Source: Anthonomus grandis grandis
Lineage: Eukaryota > Arthropoda > Insecta > Coleoptera > Curculionidae
DNA: 64,000 nucleotides
Direction of reading: 5' to 3'
Assembly: GCF_022605725.1 (NCBI RefSeq)
Contig: NC_065548.1
Location: 3,319,644 to 3,383,643, forward strand
In this document: piece by piece, positions 1 through 11,262 of the stretch
Numbering within the stretch: the first letter of the stretch is position 1
How the letters are laid out: the number at the start of each line of letters is the position of its first letter
The notes under the pieces: generated by a model
Databases searched by the model: none
What the model was told of the DNA's origin: nothing
The model's input: only the letters and a program-made list of their open reading frames with translations
Made by a program: the position numbers and the translations under genes

Positions 1-832
1 ATATTTTTTCACAATTTTCTTTTTTTTTTCATCTTCTTGTACATTTTTTAAAAAACTCCGAAATAGGTGTCTAATCATTTTAATTGAGGAATCTTTGTAC
101 AAATTTTCAACGTTCTAACTTTCTTGGTTTTTGAGTTATGGGCATGTTGGTAGGATTTTTTTCAAAAAAATCACATTTTTTCAGAATTTTCTTTTTTTTT
201 TCATCTTCTTGTACATTTTTTAAAAAACGCCGAAATAGGTGCCTAATTATTTTAATTGAGGAATCTTTGTACAAATTTTCAACGTTCTAACTTTCTTGGT
301 TTTTGAGTTATGGGCATGTTGGTAGGATTTTTTTCAAAAAAATCACATTTTTTCAGAATTTTCTTTTTTTTTCATCTTCTTGTACATTTTTTAAAAAAAC
401 GCTGAAATAGGTGCCTAATCATTTTAATTGAGGAATCTTTGTACAAATTTTCAACGTTCTAACTTTCTTGGTTTTTGAGTTATGGGCATGTTGGAAGAAT
501 TTTTTTTAAAGAAAATCACATTTTTTCAGAATTTTCTTTTTTTTTTCATCTTCTTGTACATTTTTTAAAAAACGCCGAAATAGGTGTCTAATCATTTTAA
601 TTGAGGAATATTTGTACAAATTTTCAACGTTCTAACTTTCTTGGTTTTTGAGTTATGGGCATGTTGGTAGGATTTTTTTTAAAAAAACATATTTTTTCAC
701 AATTTTCTTTTTTTTTTCATCTTCTTGTAGATTTTTTTTAAAAACGCTGAAATAGGTGTCTAATCATTTTAATTGAGGAATCTTTGTACAAATTTTCAAC
801 GTTCTAACTTTCTTGGTTTTTGAGTTATGGGC
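1..832. repeat. 172-bp satellite array (about 5 copies, open to the left edge)
   Basis: An AT-rich unit repeats with the anchor TTGAGTTATGGGC at about 131, 303, 475, 648 and 820, giving steps of 172, 172, 173 and 172 bp. Each unit carries a T-rich run, CATCTTCTTGTACATTTTT, a GAAATAGGTG block and AACGTTCTAACTTTCTTGG. Copies differ by a few substitutions and by the length of T runs. The array starts before base 1 and stops abruptly at about 832, 280 bp before the last poly(A)-polymerase exon, so it is intronic. Short frames in it are not coding. Confidence 0.95.
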
Positions 833-1112
833 GAATTGAATTTTGGTGATTATTTTCTTAATAGTATTTGTTTATATTGTAGGGAAAAAAAGACACAGAA
901 TGTAGTTTAGGTATGTGCATTTATTTAGGCGTTTACACTATTTAGGGATTTATTAGACATTATAGATTAACTGAACAATTGTCCACTCGTGAATTTGACT
1001 CTTGTGGGATAAGTTGTATTTATTGAATGGTTCTTTGATTTTCAATATGTTATTAACAAGTTTTGCATTTCAACAATGCTTTATAATACTAATAACTTTC
1101 TTCTTCCCAAAG
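833..1112 (+). other. 3' part of the intron before the last poly(A)-polymerase exon
   Basis: AT-rich sequence without a supported reading frame. It ends in a pyrimidine-rich acceptor, TTTCTTCTTCCCAAAG, with AG at 1111-1112. The splice divides a Gly codon, so the intron is phase 1. Confidence 0.7.
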
Positions 1113-1450
1113 GTTTCTTCGGTTATTATTCAAACTTCGACTTTGGTCAGTTCGCGATATCGGTGCGTGCAGGTGGTCGCCTACTAATCGAAGCCTGTAA
1201 ACAAGTGAAAGCACCCAAAAACGACCCGAACCAATGGAAGTACCTGTGCATCGAAGAACCCTTCGATTTCACCAACACCGCGCGCTCCGTATACGATATC
1301 ACCGCATTCAGACACATCAGAGATGTGATTATGGCATCGTATGCGGAATTGGTAAGAACCAAATTATTGAGCAGCGTCTTACCGGTCAAAATGGAAAGCG
1401 ATTGTCCCCTTTTAAGTTACGAAGGGTTAGATTTTGGCAGTGTGGGTTAG
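1113..1450 (+). CDS. Non-canonical poly(A) polymerase (GLD-2/Cid1-like), last coding exon
   Basis: This is the C-terminal end of a template-independent RNA nucleotidyltransferase that adds A or U residues to RNA 3' ends. The exon encodes about 112 residues. It opens with the PAP-associated domain motif FFGYYSNFDF, continues with FAISVRAG, and then carries the hallmark nucleotide-recognition segment LCIEEPFDFTNTARSVYD followed by an amphipathic helix FRHIRDVIMASY. EEPF..TN.AR is typical of the GLD-2/TENT2 branch rather than of canonical nuclear poly(A) polymerase. The frame stops at TAG 1448-1450. The catalytic DxD domain must lie upstream of the window. No clear AATAAA signal was found just downstream. 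The family assignment is firm; the exact paralogue (Gld2, wispy or a TUTase) is not. Confidence 0.85.
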
Positions 1451-2798
1451 GCAGAAGATTTAAAAAACGAAAAATAGTGTTAATTTTGCTCCTCTTTAAT
1501 AGGTGCAATATATGTTTAGTGGTTGTGAATTAACTTGTCAATTTTAAGCTCAGAGCACCTTAGTTTATAATAGATTTACTTAATCATCTGGTATCACTAA
1601 TGCGTTAATACAACTGAAGTTGGGTGTAACTAACTATTTTGCGTTATTAGGAACAAGAGTTTTAGCCAAAAGTAGTCCACTAACTCTTTTTTAATGTGTA
1701 AATCTCTTTTATGCCTGATTTCACAACTTAAACTGTTTAAAAGATTAAAATAAGAAACCCTAAAAAAACCGCCCTGTCTTGTGGGATAAAAGAATTAATT
1801 TTTTCAAAAATATGGCTTTTCGTGCTCGAGTAACTGAAAAACAATATAATTATAATTATTTTATTAGTGATACCAGTATGAAGAAAAAAATGTTAGTGCC
1901 ATCATGAACTAGTCCACTGAATAGTCCATAAAGATTCCAAGAAAAAAAATGGGTTATTTCGTACACGTTTGGGTTTCTCTTACTATAATTTAAAAAGTTC
2001 CTACAAAAAAAAAATACTAAAAACCGTTAAAAATCCGACCCGTCGGTGAAACATTTATAAAAATTCACTCATCGGGTTATCAAAAAAAAAATTATTAAAT
2101 AAATATATTTCCATACTTAGGTACTTAAGTCTTGTTCTAATTTTTGTGATCGTATCTTTAAGTGTTGAAACATGTCCGGATCTGTTAAAACATTTTGTGC
2201 CCGATTTATTTTTTTATGTTATATTTTTTTGTTACTATATGAATTAAGTGAGGGCATACGATTATGATACATCCATCATACATCAGTTGCAGCAGATTCC
2301 TCGGCTACTTGTTTCAAGTGGTTTCTCAAATGTTTTGGACCATGTAATCAAATAGTTATGAAATAATAATATATCCTCGAAAATGTCCTTTTGTCCTTTT
2401 TCATCTCCTGTGCTTAAATTATGTGTCCTTTATTATTGATCAGCTTACAGCGGGGCTGTGCTGTAACTTTATATTTTTCTCTCTTTTTGAAAAAAACAAC
2501 TACGTACATTTAAAAGTTGGACGTTTTCTAGATGGACTGGAATACTTTTTAACGTATTTTCTACCACTTTAAAGAAACCACTTGAAATTACCTTAAATAA
2601 GAATTCTTGCAGTAGCTAAAAAAGACCAAAGAAAAACTATAAAAAGAATCTTGAATATAAACAAACATACCAAAAAAAAAAACAACTATAAATGCAGGGT
2701 GTTAAAAGGCTTCAAGATTGGTAATTTTAATCCTTAAATTAAATTTAAAATTAAAAAATCATGTAAAAAGTAATACAAGGTAATTTATAACTATATTA
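1451..2798. other. Downstream/intergenic AT-rich sequence
   Basis: It contains the presumed 3' UTR of the poly(A) polymerase gene and then AT-rich sequence with many A and T runs. No frame of more than about 60 codons, RNA gene or recognisable element was seen. Confidence 0.5.
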
Positions 2799-5492
2799 GG
2801 GTAAGTCCGGGATAGATGCCCTACTTTTTTTGTTAAGTTAATATCTCAAAACTTTTTTTTATTAAAGAAAAGTTATCTAATGTGTGAAGACTGTTATACT
2901 AATTAGACACCTTTTCCGGAATATAAAACTAAGAATATAAACTCCTGAGTATCCGGGAGTGTTGCCCTTCAAGACTGGTAGTGATGCCCCACCAAGAAAA
3001 ACAAGATAATTGTAAACATAAACATTTGTTTTCTTTTAATAAGTATTTTTCATTACACATTTAATTAAAAAATAATAATTAAACATAAAAGTATTTCGAA
3101 AAAACAGGGATATAACATTAACAAAATGTTTAAAAAACATAAAAATATAAGAAACTTTTATTTTCTCGGGTTAATTACTAAATTAGAAAAGCAGTATTAT
3201 TTCTTCTTAGACAAAAGCTTTCCACAAAGATCGCAAACGTTAATATATTTGCTACAATTTTCATGATACCATGTTTTGCAGTACAAACATTGTATCCAAT
3301 CGTCCTTTTTTTTAGTGGCAGAATATTCTTCTCCGCATCCGGTACAGCATTCATCTTCGCTTTCTTATTCATCAGAATCTTGATATACTATTTCTTCACT
3401 ACTGATTTCTGAGTCACTGTCACTTTTTTTTTTTAAATCGGTTTTCTTTTGTTTTAAGGCTTGTCTTTTTTTTTTTTTTGGCATCTTATTATCCGGAAGT
3501 TGCAAGTATTTAGTTTTGGTCCTTTTTTGTTTAAATTTTCCTTCGAAGTAAGAATTGCAGCAACATTTTGACCACGTTTTCGTACTTTATTTACAGTACT
3601 GCAGTCTGGAACAGGAGATAACTCCTGAAGTAGTTTGCCTGGAGTTATTTCAGATGGTGTTTCATTTATGGTTATAGGAACGTTGTGTTTGCTCTGCATC
3701 TAATTCCCACAAAACTTCGTTTGGAAAAGGATTATCTGGTCGAGAAGAAGGGCCAGCAATGGGTTCAGCTAACGTGCTTGGAACAAACGGCAACTCCGGC
3801 TGAGTACAAACTCTTGCTTCGTCGGATTTTTTTTTAATTTCAGCAGGCATACCGTCATGCTGACGGTTCTCTGCATTTTCATCAATCAAGTACGCATAAT
3901 CCTGTATGATATCGGGATCGTATGGGCATATGCCTGTACTTTTAAATGCAGATATTGCATTTGAGGTTGTTGCTGCTTTTGCCCAAGCCTCTGATATTAA
4001 TGTACCAAATTGTAGCCTGCTAATTTTTCGTGAAGGATTTGATTTCATCCATTTATTGCACACGTTGTTCCACGCTGATTTTAGAGATTTAAAAACAGCT
4101 CGGTCCAAAGGCTGTAGGAAATGAGTTGTATGACTGGGTAAGCTTAGAATTATAACGTCATTCTCATCAGCATACTCAAGCGTTTCTCCAGAACTGTGAT
4201 GCGAGGCATGCCCATCTACCAAAAGAAGAACTTTTCCTGGAGGTTTTCTAGGTAAAAACTGCTCTGTTAGCCAGTCACGAAAAATGTCAGAGTTTATATA
4301 GGCTGATTTTGCAGACATGTAAACATAAGATCCTGGTGGCATACCATCTTCATATTCGGCTTTTTTATTTTTTCCTTTCATAATAAAAAACTGGCGGTAA
4401 AAATGTTCCTTCGGCATTACAACATGCAATCACTGTAATAGTCTCACCCTTTTCACCCGAGGTTATAGAAGAGACCTGTTTGGATCCTTTAGTAGCAATA
4501 ACTTGTGTTGCTTTATTGCAGAGCTGCAAACCAGATTCATCCATGTTGTATATGTGCCCAGGTTTAGTCATGATATCATTTTCCTGCAAAATGGAAACCA
4601 AAAGTTCAAAGTACTCCGTTACACGTGGTCTTGACATTCCCACGCAACAGACACGCCTTCAGATTTTGAACTATGATGAACCGATAATGAACTATTTCGC
4701 CTCAGAAACGAATTGAGCCAGTCATAACCCGCTCTCTCACTGTCTACGTTAAATCTATGGTCTATACCAAGGGCTGTGGCAAATTTGTAAGCAATATGTC
4801 TTACATCATCACGTGTAGGTGCAAAACCCCTTGACTGAATTTTTTTAATATGCAATACCAACTTTTCCTCATTGTGCTTGCCTAGTATTGAAGATGGTCC
4901 TAGGCCTTTTTTTTCGGTATTATTATTTGCCCGTCGGCGGCGCAATGTTCTTGAGGGAATTTCAAAGTTTCGAGAGGCTTGATTGATACCCATTTCACCA
5001 CTTTCAATAGCCTGTAAAGCCGCAACCAACTCCTCTTTGGTCCAACGAGCCCTTTCTGAGCATTTGCGCTTGTATTCGGTAGGCATTCTGCAAAAAAGGC
5101 ATACAATGTTTAAAACATACTCTTTAAAAATTTCAATGGGGCATCTGGGATAGATGCCCCACCCCATAGTTTGCGACTACGGTATAAATAAGTTTAAATA
5201 GTCTCTTTGACATGCTATTATACAAATACCTTCTAAAATTTTGAAAACGCTTACAAAAAATAAATATTCACAAAATATTATACACTACAAAATAAATATT
5301 AACATACCTTAAAAAAAATATACGTAAACAATTTCGGCGATGTTATTACCGGCACTGACTTTCGACATCAACTACACGTGGTCATTGAAAACCCAATCGT
5401 TACACACTAAAACAACGCGCCTCTAGCGGAATATATGCGAACCACGAGCCGTGGCCATCTCTCCCGATGGGGCGTCTATCCCGGACTTACCC
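2799..5492 (-). mobile_element. pogo-like DNA transposon, nearly full length
   Basis: The left end GGGTAAGTCCGGGATAGATG and the right end, read on the minus strand as GGGTAAGTCCGGGATAGACG, form terminal inverted repeats of at least 23 bp with one mismatch. Both are flanked by TA (2797-2798 and 5493-5494), the target duplication of the Tc1/mariner/pogo superfamily. The 2694-bp body holds one transposase gene in reverse orientation. The ends are nearly identical although the gene is broken, so insertion is moderately recent. Confidence 0.93.
3197..5086 (-). pseudogene. pogo/jerky-like transposase with C-terminal PHD-like finger, frameshifted
   Basis: Read on the minus strand from the ATG at 5086, the order is: a pipsqueak-type helix-turn-helix (WTKEELVAALQAI...INQASRNFEIPSRTLRRR), a CENP-B-type second DNA-binding region (GFAPTRDDVRHIAYKFA, WLNSFLRR), and a DDE_1 nuclease with IYNMDESG, LLLVDGHASHHS and LQPLDRAVFKSLK supplying the three acidic residues (36 residues between the second and third D). 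The end carries a PHD-like Cys/His set: CTGC, CLYC, WYHENC, CDLC. Frameshifts near 4635, 4380 and 3690 and a stop at about 3366 break the frame, so it is inactive as read. It would act in the nucleus on its own terminal repeats. Confidence 0.9.
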
Positions 5493-6784
5493 TATACATT
5501 TCTTCCTGACCCTTGAGTTATTATCCTAGAACACCCTGCATAGTGAGATCTCAAGTGATGCATTCACCATTTTTCGGGTGCATTTTATATAATTAATTAC
5601 GCTTAGGATTTGCAAGCGTTGTGCTTGTTAAAAACTCATCGAAACCTGATACATATCATAAAAGGGGCCGTAATAGTTATATTCTATAGGTAATCTTATA
5701 AATAATAATAATAATAATGTTAATTATCGAAGTGATAACTTTTTGCAGCGATATGAGTTGTTCAAAGGTGTTATATGTGATTTTTTTTCTGTGAAGGTAA
5801 AAATAATTTAAAAAAAACTAAAAAAAAACCGTTAAAGTTAAGTCAATAATATACTCTTAGTTAAGATGTTTACTTGATGTATAGATGATAATAAAACATC
5901 ACTTTTTGATAATAATGTGGTAACAATAATATTAAAAGCGTAGGTTTATATTTTCGAATCGGATATGTAGGTGTAGTTAGGTACTAAAAGTGATTTGTTT
6001 CTTGATTTTTTGTGATATTTTGTTACAGAGCTATTAGAATTTTCAAATATGTACACCTTAAAAGCTTACTGGGTCACACGTGCCAAAAATACAACGTAAA
6101 CCCTATTATAATTCGCTCTGGAGTATTTAAGAGAAAACTTAATCTTAAGCAGGTTACATGATATATAATACATATTAAGACAATATTTGTAAAAAATGAA
6201 CAATAATATTTACAATAATCGAAAATTTATTACTTGTATTCATCTTGGATTACCTTGTTAGTGTTTTTTGAAGTATTTTATTACAATCAGGGGTTTTAGA
6301 AACTGAATTCAAATAGTCTATGTTAGCGAACAATTTTACTAATTGCACACCAACCCCAGTTTTTTTTTATTGAATCAATTGTTACCTACGACTTTCTAAA
6401 GTATTTAAACGAATTTTCTAAGTTCACTGTATCACAAAAAACATTTTTCTTTAAGTATTAAATTTTGCATTTCTTGCTCTCTAAATATATTAATATTGTT
6501 TCCAATGACTGACTATAATAATTAAAGTATTTATAATTTATTTAACACGACGATATTTTCAACAGTATTCGCAGTAGTAGTAGAGTTTAGTATCCCATAT
6601 AAAACTCTTTTCTCTCGCCTAATATAGTTATTTGCCATTATCGAACTTTTGGGTATTATGTTACTATATGTTAAATAATTTTTACAGTGTGTTTTTTTTC
6701 AATAAAGGTCAAAAATAGTATCTGGTTGTTTTATTTTTATTTACGGAATCCATTTACAAAAGTGTTACATAGCATACCCATACA
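5493..6784. other. AT-rich non-coding sequence
   Basis: Low-complexity AT-rich DNA with a short (AAT)n run near 5700-5717. No coding frame, RNA gene or transposon end was supported here. Confidence 0.5.
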
Positions 6785-7680
6785 AACATATTCAATTCAA
6801 TTCAAAACGTTTATTTGCCAATATCAAAAATTACAAAACAGTTGTACTTATGATGTAAGTAAAGTTAGCAAATAGGAATGCATCACGATTATAAAAACCG
6901 TTTCTCAAAAGTACCTCTGCAAGAGGCACTTTTAAGTGATACATCCTCAAGAAAAAGCAACAAAAAAGTGAAGACTTGACCCAGTACAGCTACATGAATA
7001 TGACACAACCTGAATGAAAAGAGACTGGAAAAAAGTCCTATTGACATTCATTTCAATACATATTTAATTGTTAGGCATCATACTGCATAAGCATATTTCT
7101 TATGTACTTCTTATACTTATAAAGAGAATAATCTTTAACACAATGAGGCAAATTGTTCCACAAATGAACTGCAACGTAACTAAATGATTTTTGAAAAGCT
7201 CCTGTTGTATGCTGAGGAACCCTAAAAATATTAAACCGTCTGGTATTATGGTTGTGTTCATGCACATTGAAGAGTTTTCTTAGATATGGTGGGTTTCCCG
7301 ACTTTAAAATTCTGTATATGAAAGAGTACATGTGATATTTGCGTCTATTTGACATTGAAAGAATAAATGAAAGAATAAAATGATTGTTAAGATATGGGGT
7401 AATATGACTTCTGTAGCAAATATTAAAGGAAAAACGCATACAGGAATTCTGCACTTTTTGAATAGAAGATGAGACTGCCGAAGTAATTGCATCATTGTAG
7501 ATTACATTACAATAATTAAACAATGATAATATTAAAGAGTTGCACAAAAAATGCTTGGTTTCACTCGGTAAGTGACGCTTTAGATTATTTAAATATTTTA
7601 AGCGCATATAAGCAGTGGCAATTTTTTTGTTTATGTGGGCTAAAAAAGACAAAGTATTATCAAAAATAATACCCAACATA
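6785..7680 (-). mobile_element. LINE fragment (reverse transcriptase C-terminal part and 3' end)
   Basis: The minus-strand frame 7071-7679 encodes about 202 residues of the thumb and C-terminal region of a non-LTR retrotransposon: LGIIFDNTLSFLAHINKKI, LILSLFNYCNVIY, IQKVQNSCMRF and LWNNLPHCVKDYS. The 3' end lies near 6790 with an AATTCAATTCAATTC run. Translation breaks exactly where the mariner-like element begins at 7681. About 50 bp of matching frame appears beyond that element at 10803-10855, so the LINE was the older host. Confidence 0.85.
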
Positions 7681-8654
7681 TACAGGGTGGCCCATCGAAA
7701 ACGTACCGCAAGGCATTACAGGGTGGGAAAAAACTTTTCGACAAAATCCAAAAATACGTCAAGTATGTCAGGGGGACAACTTTTGACATAAAAACCATTT
7801 CAAAAAACTCAACCCTCTAAGCGGGGGTGACATCCCCTAATTTGTTTTCAAATGGGACGGGGGTCAAGTGGTATCTCTTTAAAAGAATCTTGTCATTCCG
7901 AGTCACTCGTTCAAGAAATATGGGCTCTTGAAAGTTAAACAATAATGTGTCACGAAAAATGCAAAAAGCGATTTAATGCTTACCATGTTAATCAAGTAAA
8001 TGCTCGAAGTGCTGTCCGGCAACGTTCATACAGTGATTCAAATTATCTTCAAACCGTTGCCGAACGTTTAGAAGCATTTGCGGTGTCACTTAATCGCGAC
8101 ATACGTAAATAATTCTTCTTCGCAACTATTCTAATGTAGCGGGTGGAGTTTTGGAAACTACGGATTTTATGTGTCCCCACAAGAAAAAATCTAAAGGACC
8201 ACTTAATTGCGCCCCCTCGTCCTATCCAGCGTCCTGGAAATCTGTCATTTAAATAGTTGCGTATATTTAGTGAGAAATGTGGAGGAGCTCCGTCTTGTTG
8301 GAAAATCATTGTATGCGCGGTCCTCTTCTATGATATCTATTAGAGCTGGGTCGATGGCACTTTATAACAAATCTAAGTACATATCGCCTGTTAAATTTCC
8401 ACAATGGGATTTCCAAAAATACCAGTCCTTCCAGCCTCTATACAACTTCTGTTGTATTAATTGTTGTCAGCCGAATAACGGCAATTGTGGCGATTTACTA
8501 AACCATTTATATCGCATTTACACGTTCGCATTCGTGTTTCGCCTCGCAACTCATCGATATTCGCCACCAGATTCGCACATCAGATCCCCAACGCGAAATG
8601 ACCGTTTCCACATTCGCTGCGAAGTGCGAAAATTTAGTGCGTAGAAGCAAATGT

Positions 8655-9215
8655 ATGATGGATGACTTAGAAGTAGTTACAGCATGTGCTCTGCATCTAG
8701 CAAGTATCGATAGATATCTTCATATTATTCGTGAAAAACTTGAAAAAAGACATCGTCGTAGACGATGGTGGAAGATAGCCATTCATCGCAACATCAGATC
8801 TATGTAAGTATAAACAATTTTGTAAATCTATTTAGACATTTATTAACTGAAAATAATAGTGCAGTTTGTTTTCATTTATTCAGTTACAGCCAAAGTATTA
8901 ACTACCAATTAAGTTTTATATTAGAGGTTTTTTTTCAGACAAAGTATGGAAAATATGTTTCTAGAAATGATGTGTGAAGATTCTGGAGAATTCTCAAACT
9001 TTTGCAGAATGTCGCCAACTGATTTTAATTATATATTGAGTAAAATTAAACCAATGATTGAAAAAAAAGAAACTAAATGCAGAATACCTATACCTACCAA
9101 AGTCCGCCTAGCTGTAGCTTTACGATTTTTTTTTCAAGATTTCAAGTTCGATAATATCCAAAATTGTCACAGCGGTATGTCAAGCAATAAACATCGCTTT
9201 CAAGAATACGATTAG
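8655..9215 (+). pseudogene. Harbinger nuclease, N-terminal part only, two exons
   Basis: Exon 1 (8655-8803) begins MMDDLEVVTACALHL and runs to RRRRWWKIAIHRNIRS. A GTAAGT donor at 8804 and a TTTTTTTTCAG acceptor ending at 8938 join it in phase to exon 2 (8939-9215). Exon 2 reads SMENMFLEMMCEDSGEF, FCRMSPTDFNYILSKI and then TKVRLAVALRFF. This is the conserved N-terminal region of Harbinger nucleases. The frame ends before any of the DDE catalytic motifs, so the element is an internal deletion derivative. Confidence 0.85.
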
Positions 9216-9220
9216 TTAAG

Positions 9221-9601
9221 TCACAAATAGAAATATAAAGTGAACAACAATCTTGTTTTATTATAATTTTTATTACTAATATAATAAAACAAATTACTTA
9301 CATTATCAGCGTCCAAGGTACTTGTAGTCTGCGCACAGTCATACACAGGCGCCAAAAATTCCGCCATTTTTTGGTAAGCAAACCATATTGGTTCTGGAAC
9401 CGAACTGCGAAACGTAGCCATTAACGATTTTTTTTGCCTTCAACTCATTAATAGATACATGCAAACTGGACGATATTCGAGTCCATGCATCGTACACTTT
9501 TTTCTTGTTTTTATGCAATGGATGCTTCGGATTCCAAATAGCCGGTTCACAGGTTGGTACAGTTCCAGAAACTTAAACACTTCAGCATTACTCCACTCCA
9601 T
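9221..9601 (-). pseudogene. Harbinger-associated MADF/Myb-like DNA-binding protein, decayed
   Basis: On the minus strand the ATG at 9601 opens MEWSNAEVFKFLELY. Further pieces in shifted frames (PKHPLHKNKKKVYDAW, LHVSINELKAKK, SLMATFRSSV) form a MADF domain, the partner protein that helps Harbinger nucleases bind DNA. It needs at least two frameshifts and contains a stop. It is convergent with the nuclease fragment. Confidence 0.75.
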
Positions 9602-10802
9602 TTTTACTAACTACTACTAACTGAAAACAATATAATGTGTTGAAAATAAACGCACTCTTTGCGAACAGAACAGCGATTGTGTAAACACACGTTCGCCTCG
9701 TGGATACGATTCCTTTGATTCGTGTCTAAAAAACCGCTTTTGACGCGATCGCTACGAACGACAAGGCAAATAACGAGGCGAATAACGAGTGAACCGACTA
9801 CACATTTGCCTCACCGCTCGCCTTGCGATTCGACTCGTCGTTCGTACGAATGTGTAAATGCGCTATTAGCAAGAAACACTCGTCCGAAAAACACACATTA
9901 AATATGAAATTATTATTGTTTAACGCTCGCTCACTCATAACTTCGCAAAACTGCAAGCGACGATCAAAGTCGTCTTCATTCAATTCTTGCACTAAGCGAA
10001 TTTTATAGGGATGGAACTTGTATTTTTTTCAATACCCTTTGGACACTTATTCGAGACACACCTGTTGCAATGGCCAATTTTCTTGTTTTTAGCGTACTAT
10101 CCATTGCAACTTCCCCCAATACTGCAGTCTACATAGCTTCATGCATTTTCAATATTCCTTTTTTTTTATGAACTGAACCTGTTTCGCGAAACTTTGCAAC
10201 CGAACACAATTCCCGAACAATTTTCCCAGAGAGATGTTTCTCAGGATGCCGTTCATTAAATAAATCCGCGACCCGATTTCCACACTCATTGTTTTTAAAA
10301 AAAAGCTCAATAATCTCTCCTCTTTCTGCAATTGAGTACACCATAATTGATGATAAATTTAAAGGTTCAACAATTGTTAAACACTTTCTAACCACAAAAC
10401 AGGTATTTAGCAAAACTACTTGACCTAATTTAAAGGGGAAGAAAGAAGCCGGATATTTTTATTCACTAAATGTGAAAGAAGAATTTGCCGCAAAAACGAC
10501 AAGTTCATTTAAAAGGCAAAAAATTGTTTCTCGCATCCTTATCGTTTGTTTACTTGAAATGATTAAATTAGTGTTTCGACTTAAAGATGTGTTCTATGTT
10601 CACTCTGGGTTCAGTCTCACTCTCTCAATAAATTTTAATGATATCGTTACACTGTAACATATCATAACACTGTGATATCGTTACTGTTCAACTTTCAAGA
10701 GCCCATATTTCTTGAACGAGTTACTCGATTTTTAAAAACTAAGCAGCGTTGTATAGGGAATGGCAAGACCTTTTTAAGGAGGTATCACTTGACCTCCCTG
10801 TA

Positions 10803-11262
10803 TATACAGATACAAAGCTATCAATCTATCTATAATGAAAGGTGTAGATGAATTAATTAATTAAAGACCCTATGAAATAATATTTTTTAACTGCCCCTTA
10901 AAAGTTGTAATCTTAGAGTCAAAAAAGCTTATCTGTCTCGACAGGCCATTAGCACTTCGAGCCATCCGTGTAATTGGCTCATTAATACCATAATTGGTAT
11001 GGTAGAATGGGACTGAAAATATTCTCGATTGTCTATTCAATCTGGAAGGCACCCTAAGTTTAAAAAGAGACAATAACTCGGGACAATCTATAGTAGCATT
11101 TAAACCCTTATGCATAAAACATAAGTCGAGTAATGACTCTAATGTGGGTAAGTTCAGGTTAACCCACTGATAGTAAGTCCTGTCTCCTGTAACCACTATC
11201 TAAAACCAGCCACCCTTAAAAATTTATTTTGAGTCTTTTCAATCTGCTCAATGTAGCAATTA
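10803..11262 (-). mobile_element. LINE 3' fragment (C-terminal end of reverse transcriptase)
   Basis: The minus-strand frame 10870-11196 encodes PELLSLFKLRVPSRLNRQ, NYGINEPITRMARSANGL and FKGQLKNIIS, a typical extreme C-terminus of CR1/Jockey-like LINE polyproteins. The 3' end is near 10860 in an AATTAATTAATTAA tail. The first roughly 50 bp (10803-10855) probably belong to the older LINE split by the mariner-like element. Confidence 0.75.

Larger units (their letters stand above)
8510..9865. mobile_element. PIF/Harbinger element, 1356 bp, inside the mariner-like transposase
   Basis: The 14-bp terminal inverted repeats are TATCGCATTTACAC on the left and TAGCGCATTTACAC on the right (read inward), with one mismatch. 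They are flanked by the 3-bp target duplication TTA at 8507-8509 and 9866-9868. This is diagnostic of PIF/Harbinger. Skipping the element plus one TTA rejoins the mariner frame in phase, which fixes both ends. It carries two divergent partial genes, as full Harbingers do: a nuclease on + and a MADF/Myb-like protein on -. Confidence 0.94.
8049..10344 (-). pseudogene. Mariner-like transposase, interrupted and decayed
   Basis: The N-terminal half reads from about 10344: MVYSIAERGEIIELFF, then a helix-turn-helix region with KHLSGKIVRELC (DUF4817-like), and DDFDRRLQFCEVMSER up to the first catalytic motif CFSDEC. The frame is cut at 9866 by the Harbinger element and resumes at 8506 with NGLVNRHNCRYS. 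Next come the second catalytic motif FQQDGAPPHF and WIGRGG. The stretch with the third catalytic Asp is deleted, and the frame goes straight to PLDFFLWGHIK. The intact relative at 63097-64000 shows what is missing. It is inactive. Confidence 0.88.
7681..10802 (-). mobile_element. mariner-like element (36-residue D-D spacing clade), split by a Harbinger insertion
   Basis: The ends read TACAGGGTGGCCC on the left and CCTCCCTGTA on the right. An internal inverted repeat is clear: the block TTCAAGAAATATGGGCTCTT at about 7912 returns inverted near 10700, and the nearby CACTTGACC blocks also pair. A TA-type target is visible. Without the inner 1.36-kb insertion the element is about 1.76 kb. It interrupts a LINE. 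The gene inside is split in two and mutated. Confidence 0.85.

Noticed and set aside
1234..1533. Alternative frame over the poly(A)-polymerase exon
   Set aside because: The frame ending at 1450 holds the conserved EEPFDFTNTAR motif; the other reads the same bases out of phase.
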